A stretch of DNA of 11,414 nucleotides from Paracoccaceae bacterium. GTDB taxonomy: Bacteria; Pseudomonadota; Alphaproteobacteria; Rhodobacterales; Rhodobacteraceae. Position numbers and translations under genes: made by a program. Below the pieces are notes generated by a model. The model saw only the letters and a list, made by a program, of their open reading frames with translations, ran no database searches and was not told the DNA's origin. Position 1 is the stretch's first letter; each line of letters begins with the position of its first letter. The stretch lies in NCBI GenBank assembly GCA_003561595.1, contig PWWF01000135.1, forward strand, positions 1-11,414. Reading direction: 5' to 3'. Positions 1 to 6,165 of the stretch are shown one piece after another.

Positions 1-360
1 CTGGTGACGGCCATCGCCTTTGGCGGGCTCAGCCTGTGGGGGGATACCACGCAGCGTGGCCTGTCGGGCATGGGCACCTTCCTGATCATGGGTGTGATCG
101 GCCTGATCGTGGCGATGATCGTCAACCTGTTCCTGCAAAGCCCGGCGATGATGTTCGCAATCTCGTCCATCGGTGTGCTGATCTTTGCCGGTCTGACTGC
201 TTTCTACACCCAGCAGATCAAGAGCGATTATGTCGCCCATGCGGCTGCTGGCGATCAGGAGTTTCTGGACAAGGCCGCTGTGGACGGGGCGCTGTCGCTC
301 TATATCAGCTTCCTGAACATGTTCCAGTTCCTGCTGATGTTCCTCGGCCAGCAGGAATAA
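1..360 (+). CDS. Bax inhibitor-1/YccA family membrane protein, C-terminal part
   Basis: The reading frame is open from the first base, so this is the C-terminal 119 residues of a gene that starts outside the window; it ends with TAA at 358-360. The visible part has several strongly hydrophobic segments (roughly residues 24-42, 49-67 and 95-115 of the fragment). It carries the family pattern G.FLIMG.IGLIVA..VN.FLQS, then GLTAFYTQQIK, then GALSLYISFLNMFQFLL. This is the layout of UPF0005/BI-1 inner-membrane proteins such as YccA/YbhL and the calcium-leak channel YetJ. The function in this organism is unknown; relatives interact with membrane proteases or act as pH-sensitive leak channels. Oddity: the family's common DTQ motif reads YTQ here (GAC to TAC is one base change), and the second acidic position (YLDF in many homologues) reads YISF. 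A terminator follows directly. Confidence 0.85.
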   Translation: MVTAIAFGGLSLWGDTTQRGLSGMGTFLIMGVIGLIVAMIVNLFLQSPAMMFAISSIGVLIFAGLTAFYTQQIKSDYVAHAAAGDQEFLDKAAVDGALSLYISFLNMFQFLLMFLGQQE

Positions 361-385
361 CGCGGGCCGGAAAAGCGTTTCATGC

Positions 386-419
386 AAGGGGCGTGCCACA
401 GGCGCGCCCCTTTGCTTTT
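386..419 (+). terminator. Rho-independent terminator of the BI-1 gene
   Basis: A ten-pair stem, GGGGCGTGCC (388-397) with GGCGCGCCCC (401-410), contains one U-G wobble and has the three-base loop ACA. It is preceded by AA and followed by TTTGCTTTT (411-419). It starts 25 bases after the stop codon of the BI-1 gene and separates it from clpP. This is the only hairpin in the window with a good T-tract. Confidence 0.85.
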
Positions 420-485
420 GGGCCAGGGACCCTGCCGCCCGGACGCCCCGGCACGGGCTACCATAAATCGAATTGGTTTCGGCCC

Positions 486-514
486 TTGCAGCCCGTCAGG
501 CGCAGCACTAAGAT
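486..514 (+). promoter_or_regulatory. Candidate clpP promoter
   Basis: TTGCAG (486-491, preceded by CCC) lies 17 bases upstream of TAAGAT (509-514). This would start transcription near 521 and leave a leader of about 55 bases before clpP. The CTTG core at the -35 position suits the housekeeping sigma factor and also alphaproteobacterial heat-shock (RpoH-type) promoters, which would make sense for a protease gene. The assignment rests on pattern and spacing only. Confidence 0.4.
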
Positions 515-540
515 TCTGGCAAGCAATTGAGGTTATCACC

Positions 541-558
541 GGACCATCCCGATGGTCC
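541..558. repeat. Perfect dyad in the clpP leader
   Basis: GGACCATC (541-548) and GATGGTCC (551-558) are exact inverted repeats separated by two bases. In RNA they would form a seven-pair stem with a CCCG tetraloop. The 3' arm ends 8 bases before the purine-rich Shine-Dalgarno region (AAAAGG, 563-568), so it lies between the candidate promoter and the ribosome binding site. It could be a DNA operator or an RNA hairpin next to the ribosome binding site; the sequence alone does not decide. Confidence 0.5.
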
Positions 559-575
559 CGACAAAAGGCAGGCCC

Positions 576-1199
576 ATGAACGACCCGATCGAGACCTATA
601 ACAATCTTGTCCCCATGGTGGTGGAACAGACCAGCCGCGGCGAACGCGCCTATGACATCTTCTCGCGCCTGCTGAAGGAACGGATCATCTTCGTCAACGG
701 GCCGGTACATGACGGCATGTCCAGCCTGATCGTGGCCCAGCTTCTGCATCTGGAGGCGGAGAATCCCTCCAAGGAAATCAGCATGTATATCAACTCGCCC
801 GGCGGCGTGGTGACAGCGGGCATGTCGATCTATGACACGATGCAGTATATCAAACCCGCTGTCTCGACGCTGGTCTGCGGGCTGGCGGCCTCGATGGGGT
901 CGGTCATCTCGATCGGCGGGGCCAAGGGGATGCGCTTTGCACTGCCGCATTCCGAATTCCTGGTGCACCAGCCCTCGGGCGGGGCGCGCGGCACGGCGTC
1001 GGATATCCTGATCTCGGCCAAGTCCATCGAGGCGACGCGCGAGCGGCTTTACAAGCTCTACATGCATCACACCGGCCATGATTATGAAAAGATCCAGCGC
1101 GCGCTGGACCGCGACACCTGGATGACCCCCGAAGACGCCAAGGAATGGGGCCATATCGATGAAATTGTCACGTCGCGCGCAGAAATTCCCACCCCGTGA
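576..1199 (+). CDS. clpP: ATP-dependent Clp protease proteolytic subunit ClpP
   Basis: This is the serine peptidase that forms the double-heptamer chamber of ClpXP/ClpAP and degrades unfolded and tagged cytoplasmic proteins. The 207-residue product has the intact triad Ser106 (in AASMGS), His131 (in LVHQPSGG) and Asp180 (in LDRD). The spacing between them (25 and 49) equals that of E. coli ClpP. The INSPGG oxyanion-hole motif is at 72-77 and the N-terminal [20 protein letters not shown] block is typical. The ATG at 576 was chosen because AGG (566-568) sits 7 bases upstream and the protein then begins MNDPIETY, as in related species. An in-frame ATG at 552 would add eight residues and has no comparable ribosome binding site. 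clpX follows after 139 bp, so the genes probably share transcripts, with a hairpin between them. Confidence 0.97.
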   Translation: MNDPIETYNNLVPMVVEQTSRGERAYDIFSRLLKERIIFVNGPVHDGMSSLIVAQLLHLEAENPSKEISMYINSPGGVVTAGMSIYDTMQYIKPAVSTLVCGLAASMGSVISIGGAKGMRFALPHSEFLVHQPSGGARGTASDILISAKSIEATRERLYKLYMHHTGHDYEKIQRALDRDTWMTPEDAKEWGHIDEIVTSRAEIPTP

Positions 1200-1216
1200 C
1201 AAAGCTGGGGCAATAT

Positions 1217-1254
1217 GGGCGCAGGGATGCAGTTTGGCATTGTCCCTGTCGCCC
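1217..1254 (+). other. Hairpin between clpP and clpX
   Basis: GGGCGCAGGGA (1217-1227) pairs with TCCCTGTCGCCC (1243-1254) with a single bulged base, and TGC/GCA can extend the stem inward. No T-run follows, so it is not a standard intrinsic terminator. It may be a transcript-end stabiliser or processing site that sets the ClpP:ClpX ratio, or a partial terminator. A weak promoter-like pair, TTGTCC (1240-1245) and TACCCT (1263-1268) with 17-base spacing, overlaps its 3' arm and could give clpX its own start. Confidence 0.45.
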
Positions 1255-1338
1255 GACTCCCCTACCCTGTCACCAAGAAGGTGGAAATCGCCACACGAGG
1301 GACGCGCCCTATCGCAGCAATGACCACAGAGGTTAGAG

Positions 1339-2601
1339 ATGGCCAAATCCGATTCCGACAGCAAGAACACGCTTTACTGTTCCTTCTGTGGCAAATCGCA
1401 GCACGAAGTCCGCAAGCTGATCGCGGGGCCGACAGTTTTCATCTGCGATGAATGCGTTGAATTGTGCATGGACATCATCCGCGAGGAAACGAAATCCGGC
1501 GGGCTGAAATCCAGCGAAGGGGTGCCGACCCCGCGCGATATCTGCCAGGTGCTGGATGATTACGTGATTGGCCAGCAACAGGCCAAACGCGTGCTGTCTG
1601 TCGCGGTGCACAACCATTACAAGCGGCTCGATCATTCCGGCAAGTCGGGCGAGGTCGAGCTGTCGAAATCCAACATCCTGCTGATCGGCCCCACCGGCTG
1701 CGGCAAGACACTGCTGGCGCAGACACTGGCGCGCATCCTGGATGTGCCCTTTACCATGGCCGATGCTACCACGCTCACTGAGGCCGGCTATGTGGGCGAG
1801 GATGTCGAAAACATCATCCTGAAATTGCTGCAGGCATCGGAATACAATGTCGAACGCGCGCAGCGCGGCATCGTCTATATTGACGAGGTCGACAAGATCA
1901 CGCGCAAATCCGACAACCCCTCGATCACGCGCGATGTATCGGGCGAAGGGGTGCAGCAGGCGCTTCTGAAACTGATGGAAGGGACCGTGGCCGCCGTGCC
2001 GCCCCAAGGCGGGCGCAAGCATCCGCAGCAGGAATTCCTGCAGGTGGACACGACCAATATCCTGTTCATCTGCGGCGGCGCGTTTGCCGGGCTTGACCGG
2101 ATCATCAACCAGCGCGGCAAGGGCTCGGCCATCGGCTTTGGCGCGGATGTCAAGGATGACAGCATCAAGACCATCGGCGAAACGCTGACAACGCTGGAGC
2201 CTGAGGATCTGCTGAAATTCGGCCTGATCCCGGAATTCGTAGGCCGTCTGCCTGTGGTCGCCACGCTGATGGATCTGGATGAGGATGCGCTGATCACCAT
2301 TCTGACCGAGCCCAAGAACGCGCTGGTCAAGCAGTATCAGAAGCTCTTCGATATCGAGGGCGTGCATCTGACCTTCACGGATGAGGCGTTGCGCGCCATC
2401 GCCAAACGCGCCATCGCGCGCAAGACCGGCGCGCGCGGGTTGCGCTCGATCATGGAAGATATCCTGCTCGACACGATGTTCGATCTGCCGGGGCTGGAGA
2501 ATGTGTCGGAAGTGGTCGTGAACGAAGAAGCCGCGACCTCGGACGCGAAACCGCTGATCATCTATGCCGATGCCAAGAAAAGCGCGGCGACCGCAGGCTG
2601 A
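1339..2601 (+). CDS. clpX: ATP-dependent Clp protease ATP-binding subunit ClpX
   Basis: This is the AAA+ unfoldase that recognises substrates and threads them into ClpP. The product is 420 residues, normal for the family. Visible parts, in order: a four-cysteine zinc-binding domain (Cys14, Cys17, Cys36, Cys39); the N-H-Y-K-R-L block at 92-97; Walker A GPTGCGKT (117-124); the pore loop GYVG (150-153); Walker B ending in IDE (181-183); the IGF loop (265-267) that docks on ClpP; and the sensor-2 motif GARGLR (364-369). The ATG at 1339 has AGAGG (1328-1332) six bases upstream. All expected catalytic and partner-binding motifs are present, so a working ClpXP is expected. It is preceded by clpP in the usual bacterial order. 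The gene downstream, ecm, faces it, and two hairpins lie in the convergent gap. Confidence 0.98.
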   Translation: MAKSDSDSKNTLYCSFCGKSQHEVRKLIAGPTVFICDECVELCMDIIREETKSGGLKSSEGVPTPRDICQVLDDYVIGQQQAKRVLSVAVHNHYKRLDHSGKSGEVELSKSNILLIGPTGCGKTLLAQTLARILDVPFTMADATTLTEAGYVGEDVENIILKLLQASEYNVERAQRGIVYIDEVDKITRKSDNPSITRDVSGEGVQQALLKLMEGTVAAVPPQGGRKHPQQEFLQVDTTNILFICGGAFAGLDRIINQRGKGSAIGFGADVKDDSIKTIGETLTTLEPEDLLKFGLIPEFVGRLPVVATLMDLDEDALITILTEPKNALVKQYQKLFDIEGVHLTFTDEALRAIAKRAIARKTGARGLRSIMEDILLDTMFDLPGLENVSEVVVNEEAATSDAKPLIIYADAKKSAATAG

Positions 2602-2608
2602 CTGTGCC

Positions 2609-2628
2609 GCCGGGCCACAAGGCCCGGC
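2609..2628. terminator. Terminator-like hairpin after clpX
   Basis: GCCGGGCC (2609-2616), loop ACAA, GGCCCGGC (2621-2628) gives a perfect eight-pair stem beginning 8 bases after the clpX stop. There is no T-tract on either strand, so it is a weak or factor-assisted terminator, or a 3'-end stabiliser. The rest of the gap up to 2776 holds no recognisable site. A short coding-like stretch there is discussed in the findings. Confidence 0.5.
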
Positions 2629-2776
2629 CCGGCATCAGGCATCGCCGAACGGCTGACCCGGAATCTGATGGCCGAACAGCCGGGCGTTGTCTGGCTGGAA
2701 GCGGTCGGGATCTGGCGTATCGGAAAATTCAGCACCTGAAAGCCCCTTCCGGCGTGGTGCCAACCGCAATGTGGGT

Positions 2777-2817
2777 GGGGGGCGCTGCCCCCCGGGATAT
2801 TTGGGACAAAGATGAAA
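2777..2817. repeat. Hairpin-tailed intergenic repeat, copy 1
   Basis: A seven-pair stem, GGGGGGC (2777-2783) and GCCCCCC (2787-2793) with loop GCT, runs directly into the conserved tail at 2791-2817 (GGGATATTTGG, then CAAAGATGAAA). The tail recurs at 8687-8712 with one missing G as the only difference over 27 positions. The tail ends 8 bases beyond the stop codon of the minus-strand ecm gene, so on that transcript it forms the 3' untranslated region. The hairpin may end or stabilise ecm and clpX transcripts, which converge here. Similar elements recur between genes in Rhodobacteraceae genomes, to my recollection. Confidence 0.75.
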
Positions 2818-2825
2818 GAGAGCCC

Positions 2826-4805
2826 TTATTCGGCAGCGACGGGTCTGTGATCCACCAGCGCGACAATATCCATCATGATGCGGTTAAGCTGGAAATCCTT
2901 GGGCGTATAGACCTGCGCCACGCCCATCGCGCGCAGTCGCGCGGCATCCACTTCGGGGATGATCCCGCCGACGATCACCGGCACATCGCCCAGCCCCTCA
3001 TCGCGCATCAGGCGCATCAGTTCTTCCATCAGCGGCATATGGCTGCCTGACAGGATCGACAGGCCCACGACATGCGCCCCTTCTTCGCGCACGGCGGCGA
3101 CAATCTCGGCGGGCGTCAGGCGAATCCCTTCATAGGCGATATCCATGCCGCAATCGCGGGCGCGGGCAGCGATCTGTTCAGCGCCGTTGGAATGCCCGTC
3201 AAGCCCCGGTTTGCCAACCACGAATTTCAGCCGGCGGCCCAGTTTCGTGCTGACAGCATCCACCGCCGCGCGCAGATCGTCCAGCCCCTCGGTCCGGTTG
3301 GAGGGGGCGCGGCTGACGCCCGTGGGGCCGCGATACTGCCCGAAGGCGGCACGCACCGTCTCGCCCCATTCGCCGGTCGTGGCGCCCGCTTTTGCCGCCG
3401 CGATCGAGGCGGGCATCACATTGACGCCTGCGCGCGCGGCCTCGCGCAGATCGCCGAGGGCGGCGCGCACGGCCCCCTCGTCCCGCGCGGCGCGCCAGGC
3501 GTCCAGCCGCGCGATCTGATCGGCCTCGGCCTCGGGGTCGCAGACCATGATCGTATCCTCGCCGGTGGTGAGCGGTGAGGGTTCGGTCGTGGTGTAGCGG
3601 TTCACGCCGACAACGACCGTCTCGCCCGACTCGATCCCGGTGATGCGGTCGGCATTGGCCTCGACCAGCCGTGATTTCATATACTCAATGGCCTTGACCG
3701 CGCCGCCCATCGTATCGATGCGCGCCAGTTCCTCGCGCGCGCCTTCCATCAGCGCGGCCACCTTGCGCTCAATGGCGGGGTTCTCATCAAAAAGGTCGTC
3801 ATATTCCAGCAGGTCGGTCTCGAATGCCAGCACCTGTTGCAGGCGCAGCGACCATTGCTGATCCCAGGGGCGCGGCAGGCCCAGCGCTTCATTCCAGGCG
3901 GGCAGTTGCAGCGCGCGGCAGCGGGCCTTTTTGGACAGGGTCACGGCCAGCGCCTCCAGCAATATCCGGTAGACATTGTTTTCGGGCTGCTGTTCGGTCA
4001 GGCCGAGGCTGTTGACCTGCACCCCGTAGCGGAAGCGGCGGAATTTGGCGTCCTCGATGCCGTACCTTTCGCGGCAGATCTCATCCCACAGATCCACAAA
4101 GGCGCGCATCTTGCACAGCTCGGTGACGAAGCGGATGCCCGCATTCACGAAGAACGAAATCCGCCCCACCATCTGCGGGAAATGTTCTTCCGGCACCTTG
4201 CCCTTCAGGTCATCGAGCACCGCGCAGGCCGTGGCCAGCGCAAAGGCCAGTTCCTGTTCGGGCGTGGCCCCGGCCTCTTGCAGGTGGTAGGAACAGACAT
4301 TCATCGGGTTCCATTTAGGCAGGTATTCGCGCGTATAGGCCGCGACATCGGTGATCATGCGCATCGAGGGCTCTGGCGGGCAGATATAGGTCCCGCGCGA
4401 GAGGTATTCCTTGATCAGATCATTCTGCACCGTGCCGCTGAGTTTGGAGATATCCGCCCCCTGTTCCTCGGCCACAGCGATATAGAGCGCGAGCAGCCAG
4501 GGCGCGGTCGCGTTGATCGTCATCGAGGTGTTCATCTGTTCAAGCGGGATCTGGTCGAACAGCATCCGCATGTCGCCCAGATGGCAGACCGGCACGCCGA
4601 CCTTGCCGACCTCGCCCCTGGACAGTTCATGATCGCTGTCATAGCCCGTCTGCGTGGGCAGATCAAAGGCCACGGACAGGCCCGTCTGCCCCTTGGACAA
4701 GTTATTGCGATACAGCGCATTCGACGCGCGCGCCGTGGAATGCCCGGCATAGGTGCGAAACAGCCAGGGCTTGTCGCGGGACGGGGTGGCTTGGGCGTCG
4801 GTCAT
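2826..4805 (-). CDS. ecm: Ethylmalonyl-CoA mutase, coenzyme B12-dependent (MeaA/Ecm)
   Basis: The enzyme converts (2R)-ethylmalonyl-CoA to (2S)-methylsuccinyl-CoA in the ethylmalonyl-CoA pathway, which replaces the glyoxylate shunt during growth on acetate and other acetyl-CoA-yielding substrates. The 659-residue product begins its catalytic domain with WLFRTYAGHST (14-24). It continues through FDLPTQTGYDSDH (47-59), MNTSMTINATA (91-101), NVCSYHLQEAGATP (169-182) and NSLGLTEQQPENN (265-277). The C-terminal cobalamin-binding domain carries GKPGLDGHSNG (531-541) with the DxHxxG signature; His538 is the lower cobalt ligand. The one-polypeptide layout and these blocks fit Ecm better than methylmalonyl-CoA mutase or isobutyryl-CoA mutase, though the families are close. 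The ATG at 4805 has GGAGG (4815-4811) five bases upstream; a longer open frame to 4907 has no such support. ccr, often its neighbour, is not in the window. Confidence 0.92.
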   Translation of the reverse strand: MTDAQATPSRDKPWLFRTYAGHSTARASNALYRNNLSKGQTGLSVAFDLPTQTGYDSDHELSRGEVGKVGVPVCHLGDMRMLFDQIPLEQMNTSMTINATAPWLLALYIAVAEEQGADISKLSGTVQNDLIKEYLSRGTYICPPEPSMRMITDVAAYTREYLPKWNPMNVCSYHLQEAGATPEQELAFALATACAVLDDLKGKVPEEHFPQMVGRISFFVNAGIRFVTELCKMRAFVDLWDEICRERYGIEDAKFRRFRYGVQVNSLGLTEQQPENNVYRILLEALAVTLSKKARCRALQLPAWNEALGLPRPWDQQWSLRLQQVLAFETDLLEYDDLFDENPAIERKVAALMEGAREELARIDTMGGAVKAIEYMKSRLVEANADRITGIESGETVVVGVNRYTTTEPSPLTTGEDTIMVCDPEAEADQIARLDAWRAARDEGAVRAALGDLREAARAGVNVMPASIAAAKAGATTGEWGETVRAAFGQYRGPTGVSRAPSNRTEGLDDLRAAVDAVSTKLGRRLKFVVGKPGLDGHSNGAEQIAARARDCGMDIAYEGIRLTPAEIVAAVREEGAHVVGLSILSGSHMPLMEELMRLMRDEGLGDVPVIVGGIIPEVDAARLRAMGVAQVYTPKDFQLNRIMMDIVALVDHRPVAAE

Positions 4806-4842
4806 CGGGGCCTCCGGCTCTGGAAGGGCGCGCGAGGGGTTC

Positions 4843-4859
4843 GCGCAACATTGTTGCGC
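4843..4859. promoter_or_regulatory. GCGCAACA palindrome upstream of ecm
   Basis: GCGCAACA (4843-4850), one central base, and TGTTGCGC (4852-4859) form perfect eight-base arms. Two further GCGCAA half-sites follow at 4868-4873 and 4875-4880. The palindrome would overlap the transcription start of the promoter proposed at 4891-4863, a normal place for a repressor. It is about 38 bases upstream of the ecm start codon. The binding protein is unknown; a short-chain acyl-CoA-responsive regulator is one possibility, by inference only. Confidence 0.5.
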
Positions 4860-4862
4860 CGG

Positions 4863-4891
4863 ACACTGCGCAAGGCGCAATTTAATGTCAA
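4863..4891 (-). promoter_or_regulatory. Candidate ecm promoter
   Basis: On the minus strand a perfect TTGACA (4891-4886) is followed, after 17 bases, by CAGTGT (4868-4863). The strong -35 with a poor -10 is what one expects of a regulated promoter. It would place the start near 4856, about 50 bases before the ecm ATG, inside the flanking palindrome. The half-sites at 4868-4880 lie in the spacer and -10. Confidence 0.4.
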
Positions 4892-4901
4892 GGGTAAATC
4901 G

Positions 4902-4912
4902 CTGCATTGCAG
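4902..4912. promoter_or_regulatory. PhaR-like site CTGC-N3-GCAG upstream of ecm
   Basis: CTGCATTGCAG sits within the longer near-palindrome GCTGCATTGCAGC (4901-4913), about 11 bases upstream of the proposed ecm -35 box. From memory, PhaR of Paracoccus denitrificans, which responds to polyhydroxybutyrate, binds CTGC-N3/4-GCAG. The match is exact but short, so chance is possible in GC-rich DNA. Confidence 0.35.
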
Positions 4913-4923
4913 CACCAACACTG

Positions 4924-6081
4924 TCAACGCGCGGCCCGGATCAGGGCGGCGGCCTGATCGGTCAGATGCGACAGGCGCAATGACGCGAATTGGTCCAGCA
5001 GGAACGCCGTGTCATTGGCCGGGCGCAGCCAGCGCGGATTGGCCGGGTCATACATGGCCTGCACCCAGGCCAGCACATCGCGGTCGCGCGCCCGGTGATA
5101 GGCGCGCCGGTTCCAGTGCTGGCGCAGCGCCACCCCGATACTGTCGAACCAATCCAGCAACGCCTGCGTATCATAGAGGCTTTTCATCGCGTAATCGATG
5201 GGGCGGCCCTGGCCATTGGTCAGCACAAGCGCGCCGCGGAAACAGCGCACATAGCTGGTGGTGCTGCAGCGCGGGGCGATCTGGGGCCGGGCCATCTGGC
5301 TGCCCTTGCGCCGGCGCAGCACGGCGATGTGCTGGTCGATCCGCCCCAGCAATTGCCGCCCGTGCAGCGCCGAGCCTTCGGCGAAGATCAGCGTTTCGGC
5401 CGCCGCATAGGCCCGCATCTGATCGCGCAGCGGCATCGTTTCGGGCGCAAGGATCCGCACCCCCAGCGCGCGCAGGCAGCGGATCAGATAGCCCTCACCC
5501 GCATGGGTGCCCTTGGTCTGCGCCAGCCCCGCGCGGCCGACATAAGCCACGCCCTGAGGGGTGACGGGGTCCAGATTCGGGGCGATGCGCGCTTCCAGCA
5601 GGTCCAGATAGGCTGTCGGCGTGCGCGGGCCGCGCAGATGCTCGGCCTGGGCAGCGACATGCACTTCACCGAAGCGGATCGGACGGGTGACGACGCGGAT
5701 ATCCGCCGCGGGGATGTTCAGCCAGTCCATCACGGCGCTGAACATGGGTGACGGGGCAGGATCATCGCCAAGCTGCGTGAACAGGATCGGCAGGCCGGGG
5801 TGGGCGGTCAGCGCCTGCGGCAGGCGGGGCACGACCTCGGCCACCAGATGGCCGAAATGCGTCTCACATATACCGCCGAAGATGACGGGGGCTGCAACAT
5901 GCCCGCGCGGCGGGCTGCGCAGGATCGGCGGCGCGCAGACCAGCCGCCCGCGCCGCTGCTGCCGCGCCAGGCGCTGGCGCGCGAAGTCCGGCCAGTGCGC
6001 GCCAGGGCGCAGGCGTCCGGCCGCGGGCGCGATGATCATGTCGTGAAAGGTCATGACGGGCGGAAGGGGGGGCGCGGACAA
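4924..6081 (-). CDS. Glycosyltransferase family 61 (DUF563) protein
   Basis: This is a predicted cytoplasmic or membrane-associated glycosyltransferase, likely for a surface polysaccharide or glycoconjugate; the sugar donor and acceptor cannot be told from sequence. Counting from ATG 6054, the protein has HFGHLVAEVVPR (66-77), the hallmark block of this family. It then has YVGRAGL...KGTHAGEGYLIRCLRALGVRIL and later AAAETLIFAEGSALHG, corresponding to the usual conserved glycine/histidine block near the C-terminus. No signal peptide or membrane segment is evident. The start is uncertain. TTG at 6081 has GGAG (6093-6090) at 8-base spacing and gives a 385-residue protein starting (M)SAPPLPPV. ATG at 6054 gives 376 residues but has only pyrimidines upstream. 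The frame stays open far into phr on the other strand, which is a shadow. It precedes ecm by 118 bp in the same direction with no obvious terminator. Confidence 0.8.
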   Translation of the reverse strand: MSAPPLPPVMTFHDMIIAPAAGRLRPGAHWPDFARQRLARQQRRGRLVCAPPILRSPPRGHVAAPVIFGGICETHFGHLVAEVVPRLPQALTAHPGLPILFTQLGDDPAPSPMFSAVMDWLNIPAADIRVVTRPIRFGEVHVAAQAEHLRGPRTPTAYLDLLEARIAPNLDPVTPQGVAYVGRAGLAQTKGTHAGEGYLIRCLRALGVRILAPETMPLRDQMRAYAAAETLIFAEGSALHGRQLLGRIDQHIAVLRRRKGSQMARPQIAPRCSTTSYVRCFRGALVLTNGQGRPIDYAMKSLYDTQALLDWFDSIGVALRQHWNRRAYHRARDRDVLAWVQAMYDPANPRWLRPANDTAFLLDQFASLRLSHLTDQAAALIRAAR

Positions 6082-6165
6082 AACGGGGGCTCCGAGAACT
6101 TGGAAAGAGCCTAGGCGATGGATGCGCGCGCAGCAAGATCGCCGTATGGAACATAGGATGAACAT
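6082..6165. other. Divergent gap between glycosyltransferase gene and photolyase gene
   Basis: This 84-bp stretch must hold the start signals of both genes. I can identify only the two ribosome binding sites: GGAG at 6093-6090 on the minus strand and AGGA at 6155-6158 on the plus strand. No convincing -35/-10 pair, stress-sigma (TGATC or GGAAC-CGTT type) promoter or operator was found. Confidence 0.4.

Noticed and set aside
300..1370. 356-codon minus-strand open frame opposite clpP.
   Set aside because: Antisense of clpP with Asp/His/Arg-rich composition typical of shadow frames in GC-rich DNA.
1333..2367. 344-codon minus-strand open frame opposite clpX.
   Set aside because: Antisense of a clearly conserved clpX; no motif of its own.
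3837..5564. 575-codon plus-strand open frame across ecm and the glycosyltransferase gene.
   Set aside because: Antisense shadow of two genes with clear motifs; its translation is low-complexity and rich in Arg, Gly and His, without recognisable domains.
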